From: Candidatus Nealsoniibacteriota bacterium
GTDB lineage: Bacteria > Patescibacteriota > Minisyncoccia > Minisyncoccales > PWPS01
Assembly (NCBI GenBank): GCA_003553505.1
Contig: PWEN01000042.1
Location: 1 to 62,876 of the forward strand
Length of the DNA stretch: 62,876 nt
Direction of reading: 5' to 3'
How positions within the stretch are numbered: the stretch's first letter is position 1; the number at the start of each line of letters is the position of its first letter. Position numbers and translations under genes: made by a program. The notes beneath the pieces are model-generated. The model had not been told where the DNA came from. It worked only from the letters and a program-made list of their open reading frames with translations, and searched no databases. Positions 59,978-62,876 of this stretch are shown piece by piece.

Positions 59978-60412
59978 TCAAATAATATTCCCTTCCCTGT
60001 CTATTTCACCGTTTCTTATTCTGGTAGATGATATGGCGCCTCCATCTTCAGATAAGACGGTGTCTATCTCTTCTATCACCATCTCCTCTTTCCCTTTTTC
60101 TTTTCTTTGAGCGTTTATCTCTTCCGCTCGTGGCCTGGTTTCTTCGGAAACTACTATGCAGTCAAAGTTCTCATCAACCGCAAAACCGAAGGGGTCTTCA
60201 ATTTTCTCTATCTCCACTTCCGGAAAGAGACGGAGTATCTCTGACTCACGCACTCCATAATCATCTACTACCTCACCCTTCATCTCTCTTGCCATCTGAT
60301 CGGACGTAAGACCAACCTTTACATCTCCCAATGAAGAGGCGTGTGAGATCAACTCTCTGTGTCCTTTGTGCAGAAGATCGAACGTACCTCCTATAACAAC
60401 TTTTTTATTCAT
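59978..60412 (-). CDS. coaD: Phosphopantetheine adenylyltransferase, archaeal-like type
   Basis: This 144-aa nucleotidyltransferase has GGTFDLLHKGHRELI (with the HxGH motif) and ISSTRIRNG at the C-terminus. The compact layout with DVKVGLTSDQMA and VSEETRPRAEEIN fits the archaeal/eukaryotic-like phosphopantetheine adenylyltransferase group rather than bacterial CoaD. It would form dephospho-CoA. Three bases upstream of the WYL gene. Confidence 0.8.
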   Translation of the reverse strand: MNKKVVIGGTFDLLHKGHRELISHASSLGDVKVGLTSDQMAREMKGEVVDDYGVRESEILRLFPEVEIEKIEDPFGFAVDENFDCIVVSEETRPRAEEINAQRKEKGKEEMVIEEIDTVLSEDGGAISSTRIRNGEIDREGNII

Positions 60413-60436
60413 GGTTTTATTTTAGTTTTTAAACGA

Positions 60437-61285
60437 TTAAAAGTCAAAAATAGATCTTATCCTTTCAACATTCTCCTTGTCAGGGCCATCCCCTTTTATT
60501 CCCGGTACTTCAAGTATCCAAGGAATGTTGAGAAAAAAATCCTCTTTTGCAAGCACAAAAAAACCTTCTTTTCCTATAAATCCCTCTCCTATATTCTCAT
60601 GGCGATCTTTTTGTGAGCCACTTTTTGTCATAGAATCATTTATATGAAGCGCGATAATTCTAGACAAGCCAACTTCATCGTCCCAGTGTTTAATCCATTT
60701 TTTTATCTCTTTTTCTGAGAACTCTTTTATGTCCCCGGAAGCAAAGGCGTGTGCCGTATCTATGCAAACACCAATATTTACAATATCTTCCAGGCCATTA
60801 ATGATAGTTGACACCTCTTTTGCACACGTCCCTATCTTCTTTTCTCCCGCCGTGTTTTCTATTAATAGAAGCTCCTTGCCATTAAAACTTCTAAAAACTT
60901 CTTTTAATCCCTCTATTTCTCTTTCTATCGCCTTGCCTTTATCACCTCCTTTTGGAGATCCGGGATGATATATTACCCCTTTAGCACCAATAGTGCCTGC
61001 AAATCGCAAGGAGTCTACGATGCTTGTAACTGATTTTTCACGCAACTCTTTGTTTTCAGATGCAAGATTGACAAGATAAGAGGCGTGGACAAAAACAGGA
61101 TCTATGCCCTTAATCTTCTCTTTGTAATTATCTACTTCTTTTTCTTCAGGAATCTTAATCTCATATCTTCGCGGACTTCCTGCAAATATCTGCATGCAAT
61201 CCAAATTCATTTCCTGTGCCCTGTAAGCAGCCATGGAAAGTCCTCCGGCAACTGACACGTGAGCTCCTATTTTAGGTTTTTTCAT
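60437..61285 (-). CDS. nfo: Endonuclease IV (AP endonuclease)
   Basis: Nfo (282 aa) is a zinc TIM-barrel enzyme that cuts at abasic sites. KIGAHVSVAGGLSMAAYRA starts the protein; MQIFAGSPRRYE, YHPGSPKGGDKGKA, VCIDTAHAFASG and LHINDSMTKSGSQKDRHENIG carry the zinc ligands. It would act after the UDG encoded downstream. First gene of the 21-gene minus-strand series; a weak TATTTT box ends six bases before its ATG. Confidence 0.95.
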   Translation of the reverse strand: MKKPKIGAHVSVAGGLSMAAYRAQEMNLDCMQIFAGSPRRYEIKIPEEKEVDNYKEKIKGIDPVFVHASYLVNLASENKELREKSVTSIVDSLRFAGTIGAKGVIYHPGSPKGGDKGKAIEREIEGLKEVFRSFNGKELLLIENTAGEKKIGTCAKEVSTIINGLEDIVNIGVCIDTAHAFASGDIKEFSEKEIKKWIKHWDDEVGLSRIIALHINDSMTKSGSQKDRHENIGEGFIGKEGFFVLAKEDFFLNIPWILEVPGIKGDGPDKENVERIRSIFDF

Positions 61286-61297
61286 AACTTAAAAATA

Positions 61298-61322
61298 AAG
61301 GAGGGTGTTATATGCCCTCCTT
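61298..61322 (-). terminator. Terminator of the GerMN gene
   Basis: AAGGAGGG (61298-61305) and CCCTCCTT (61315-61322) form a perfect 8-bp stem; on the minus strand it is followed by TATTTTTAAG. It lies between the GerMN gene stop (61344) and nfo. Confidence 0.85.
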
Positions 61323-61343
61323 CATTTACAAAAAGTTATCAAA

Positions 61344-62132
61344 CTAGGGCTGTAGAACGCCCTCCGTTTCTCCGTTTACTGATATCTCTACACTATCAAT
61401 GCTGTCAAACTGAGTAAGAGTGTTTGTAATCTGATCTACTATTGCAGTAACCCACGCAGAACCTCCGGCAACGTCAAGCTCTTCACTGAAGTCCGCAAAA
61501 GCAACTCCATTCTCAATGTTTAGAGAGTTTAACTCTGTGCCCTCATCTATGGAGGTGGAGTACCCCTCCTCTTTCTCTTCTTCCGTAGGACCACTTAAAA
61601 GCTCTACAAGAGCTCTGTGCTCTACATCCGTCACATCTTCCAAGCTTCTTTCTACGGGAACAACATCTTCCATGCCATCTTCCACGATCATAAAGTAAAC
61701 ATTAAAAGAAGTAGTTACTTCCTCCTCTTCTTCCTCTATCATTTCGCCACTCATTTCATCAAAGACACCATCAGTTACTGCAGAAACAACCTCTCCATTC
61801 TCTACCGTAACTACGGTTGTATGAGGCGTTATCACTTGAGCCGTCATCTCTTCACTGCGATCTCCGTAACCCGCAGAATTGGACTCAAAGTCAAAAGTTA
61901 CTTCTACTACTCCTTCATCCACTTCCTCTGTTTTAGAGATCTCCAAATCTCTTCCATCATAAGTATAAGTAAGAGATTGGCTTTTCATCCACTCATCTGC
62001 GATGGCGGAAGCCTCATCAAGTGTAACCTCTCCATTCTCTTCCGGTACATCGGTATCCATTCTGGAAACAAAAACCCCTGCTACTACTACGACAAGAAGA
62101 ACAACTATAGCTATAATAATTTTTTTATCCAT
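61344..62132 (-). CDS. Membrane-anchored GerMN-domain protein (MD family)
   Basis: This 262-aa protein starts MDKK, with one transmembrane helix (about 4-23). An acidic linker leads to an N-terminal domain (about 37-125), then a Glu-run, then a GerMN domain at about 145-262 (RALVELLSGPTEEEK, NSLNIENGVAFADFSEEL, VTAIVDQITNTLTQFDSIDSVEISVNG). GerMN domains bind ligands or partners at the outer face. It carries the AAGGTCGA element upstream and a private terminator, so it belongs with the small MD proteins here. Confidence 0.85.
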   Translation of the reverse strand: MDKKIIIAIVVLLVVVVAGVFVSRMDTDVPEENGEVTLDEASAIADEWMKSQSLTYTYDGRDLEISKTEEVDEGVVEVTFDFESNSAGYGDRSEEMTAQVITPHTTVVTVENGEVVSAVTDGVFDEMSGEMIEEEEEEVTTSFNVYFMIVEDGMEDVVPVERSLEDVTDVEHRALVELLSGPTEEEKEEGYSTSIDEGTELNSLNIENGVAFADFSEELDVAGGSAWVTAIVDQITNTLTQFDSIDSVEISVNGETEGVLQP

Positions 62133-62154
62133 AATTATTAACTTTACTTAGTAC

Positions 62155-62162
62155 TCGACCTT
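62155..62162 (-). promoter_or_regulatory. AAGGTCGA leader element, copy 2
   Basis: AAGGTCGA on the minus strand, 22 bases before the GerMN gene ATG at 62132. A -10-like TTTAAAAT lies immediately upstream. No Shine-Dalgarno is present in the leader. Confidence 0.6.
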
Positions 62163-62200
62163 TTTATTTTAAATTAGCACAAAAATTAGTAAAAAACAAT

Positions 62201-62228
62201 AAAGACCCTCCTTGCAAAGAGAGTCTTT
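62201..62228 (-). terminator. Terminator of the 52-aa gene
   Basis: AAAGACTCTC / GAGGGTCTTT (minus strand, one G-U) with a 7-8-base loop, followed by ATTGTTTTTT. It lies between the 52-aa gene and the GerMN promoter. Confidence 0.8.
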
Positions 62229-62240
62229 ATTTATGAGCAA

Positions 62241-62399
62241 TTAAGGCTCTATAGGATCATCTATGGGATCATCCGCAGATGGCGGCTCTTCTATCTCCAC
62301 ATCTTCCGGAGAAGGTGTAGACATAACAAATATTAGTGCGGCAAGCCCTATCACAACTGCACCAATAACCACCGCAATAAGTATCCTTTTTATGTCCAT
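62241..62399 (-). CDS. 52-aa single-TM acidic protein (MD family)
   Basis: A 53-codon frame encodes MDIKRILIAVVIGAVVIGLA then a short hydrophobic end and a tail rich in Asp, Glu and Pro (PSPEDVEIEEPPSADDP). One N-terminal transmembrane helix followed by an acidic tail is the same plan as its neighbours. Its own AAGGTCGA element (62426-62433) and a terminator make it a separate unit. The shared layout supports it as a real gene despite the small size. Confidence 0.75.
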   Translation of the reverse strand: MDIKRILIAVVIGAVVIGLAALIFVMSTPSPEDVEIEEPPSADDPIDDPIEP

Positions 62400-62425
62400 G
62401 CTTTAAAAGATTGATTAAAATCTAA

Positions 62426-62433
62426 TCGACCTT
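62426..62433 (-). promoter_or_regulatory. AAGGTCGA leader element, copy 3
   Basis: AAGGTCGA on the minus strand, 26 bases before ATG 62399. TATTAT lies six bases upstream as a -10 box, placing the transcript start at the element. Confidence 0.6.
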
Positions 62434-62466
62434 TTGTACATAATAACACAATAAGAGATAAACAAA

Positions 62467-62496
62467 AACCCCTCTCTTTTATGCCTGAGAAGGGTT
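62467..62496 (-). terminator. Terminator of the 73-aa gene
   Basis: AACCCTTCTC / GAGAGGGGTT (minus strand) with a 10-base loop, followed by TTTG and more T. It separates the 73-aa gene from the 52-aa gene. Confidence 0.8.
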
Positions 62497-62507
62497 TTCA
62501 TGAAAAA

Positions 62508-62729
62508 CTAGTCTACCAGCTCCTCGTCTTCCTCATCCTCATCTTCATCTTCGTCTTCATCATCTTCGCCGTTTTCATCTTCGTCTTCATCATCTTCGCC
62601 GTTTTCATCCAAGACATCGTTCTCTCCATTTATAAGCTCAACATCTTCTGTCATCATGGAGTAAGCCATAACGCCTCCCACGATAACAAGAATGATGATT
62701 ATGGCGATAATTATGTTTTTTGTATCCAT
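62508..62729 (-). CDS. 73-aa single-TM protein with Asp/Glu repeat tail (MD family)
   Basis: Starts MDTKNIIIAIIIILVIVGGV, one transmembrane helix, then a tail almost entirely of Asp, Glu, Asn and Gly. The tail includes two perfect copies of a 30-base tandem repeat (62549-62608) coding for DENGEDDEDE units. Extreme acidity suggests a surface polyanion or cation-binding tail. ATG 62729 is chosen from the MD start shared with the family; an in-frame start at 62771 lies upstream of the AAGGTCGA element. The bases just upstream read ATGTAATGG, a start-stop pair overlapping the ATG. Confidence 0.75.
   Translation of the reverse strand: MDTKNIIIAIIIILVIVGGVMAYSMMTEDVELINGENDVLDENGEDDEDEDENGEDDEDEDEDEDEEDEELVD
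62549..62608 (-). repeat. 30-bp perfect tandem repeat, two copies
   Basis: Bases 62549-62578 and 62579-62608 are identical. On the minus strand they encode ten-residue Asp/Glu-rich units in frame. Copy number may vary by slippage without breaking the reading frame. Confidence 0.9.
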
Positions 62730-62755
62730 TACATTAAATTCAAGGACTTTTAATT

Positions 62756-62763
62756 TCGACCTT
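62756..62763 (-). promoter_or_regulatory. AAGGTCGA leader element, copy 4
   Basis: AAGGTCGA on the minus strand, 26 bases before ATG 62729. A weak -10-like TAAGTT lies seven to eight bases upstream. Confidence 0.55.
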
Positions 62764-62794
62764 TTTTCCAAACTTACTTACAGAATAATAAAAA

Positions 62795-62817
62795 CCTCCT
62801 TTTATGTAAAGAGGAGG
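62795..62817 (-). terminator. Terminator of the gene entering from the right
   Basis: CCTCCTTTT (62795-62803) pairs with AAGAGGAGG-type sequence (62809-62817), one G-U; on the minus strand TTTTTATTATT follows. It ends the partial gene at 62834. Confidence 0.78.
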
Positions 62818-62833
62818 CTTTTATTTAGTCGCT

Positions 62834-62876
62834 TTAGTACTCCAATTCTATATCCAGATCACTGTCGTCATTTAGC
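62834..62876 (-). CDS. C-terminal end of another acidic protein (partial)
   Basis: The last 13 codons before a TAA read LNDDSDLDIELEY, as acidic as the tails of the neighbouring genes. The rest lies beyond the window. With its terminator at 62795 it is probably a fifth unit of the acidic array. Confidence 0.5.
   Translation of the reverse strand, partial: LNDDSDLDIELEY

Noticed and set aside
62549-62608. CRISPR repeat
   Set aside because: The 30-bp copies are directly adjacent without spacers and encode an in-frame acidic repeat. No cas genes are present; the Cas4-like nuclease lies elsewhere in a repair context.

Overview
The window looks like a chromosomal segment from a Candidate Phyla Radiation bacterium, most likely Parcubacteria (Patescibacteria). 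This is inferred from gene content and style. The genes are AT-rich and very tightly packed, with 1-, 4- and 8-base overlaps, and use standard code 11 (TGA is a normal stop). Many proteins are shortened (MreD 98 aa, HrcA 237 aa, TruB 226 aa). AspRS and phosphopantetheine adenylyltransferase are of compact or archaeal-like type. No biosynthetic operons appear apart from wall, tRNA and nucleotide functions, and several hypothetical families resemble ones I recall from other CPR genomes. No similarity search was run; family names rest on motifs read in the translations.

Layout. 1-1090: the 3' part of 23S rRNA and 5S rRNA inside a processing stem. 1.1-7.0 kb: mreC, a membrane methyltransferase, a short mreD, PBP2, greA, lysS and an HD protein. 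7.05-11.4 kb: a T-box leader before serS, then FemAB-like, murF and ftsQ. 11.4-15.6 kb: hrcA-grpE-dnaK-dnaJ behind a CIRCE-like operator. 15.64 kb: tRNA-Lys. 15.7-20.45 kb: an accessory block of nine small unrecognised genes with strong Shine-Dalgarno sites, their own sigma70-like promoters and hairpin terminators, including two paralogue pairs. 20.5-24.8 kb: ctpA, rplI, pyrG, rpmA, a small membrane protein and uppS. 24.9-33.7 kb (minus strand): a Xer recombinase, two micro-proteins, gltX, murG, ftsW, mraY, a DD-carboxypeptidase, aspS and a response regulator. 33.7-42 kb: mixed housekeeping with murC, trigger factor, fmt and a sucrose-phosphatase-like/invertase-like pair. 42.0-61.3 kb: 21 consecutive minus-strand genes with no gap above about 24 bases, mostly DNA processing plus envelope transport. 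61.3 kb to the end: a tandem array of single-TM, acidic-tailed proteins, each a separate transcription unit.

Two modes of gene expression stand out. Several core genes have a TATAAT-like -10 box ending 5-10 nt before the ATG (exactly 7 nt for mreC, hrcA and ctpA) and no Shine-Dalgarno, which predicts leaderless mRNAs. The 15.7-20.45 kb block instead uses AAGGAGG sites.

The most novel-looking signal is the sequence AAGGTCGA (read on the minus strand). It lies 18-26 nt upstream of four genes for short MD-starting, single-TM, D/E-rich proteins (three at 61.3-62.8 kb, one at 38.6 kb). In each case it sits just downstream of a plausible -10 box, and a private terminator follows the gene. This looks like a small regulon of envelope-anchored acidic proteins. 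Other notable items are a serine T-box leader, a CIRCE variant whose spacer carries the -35 box, a family-4-like uracil-DNA glycosylase lacking all four iron-sulfur cysteines, a PD-(D/E)XK nuclease with a C-terminal helix-turn-helix, a stand-alone WYL-like domain, and two micro-genes of 56 and 52 aa.
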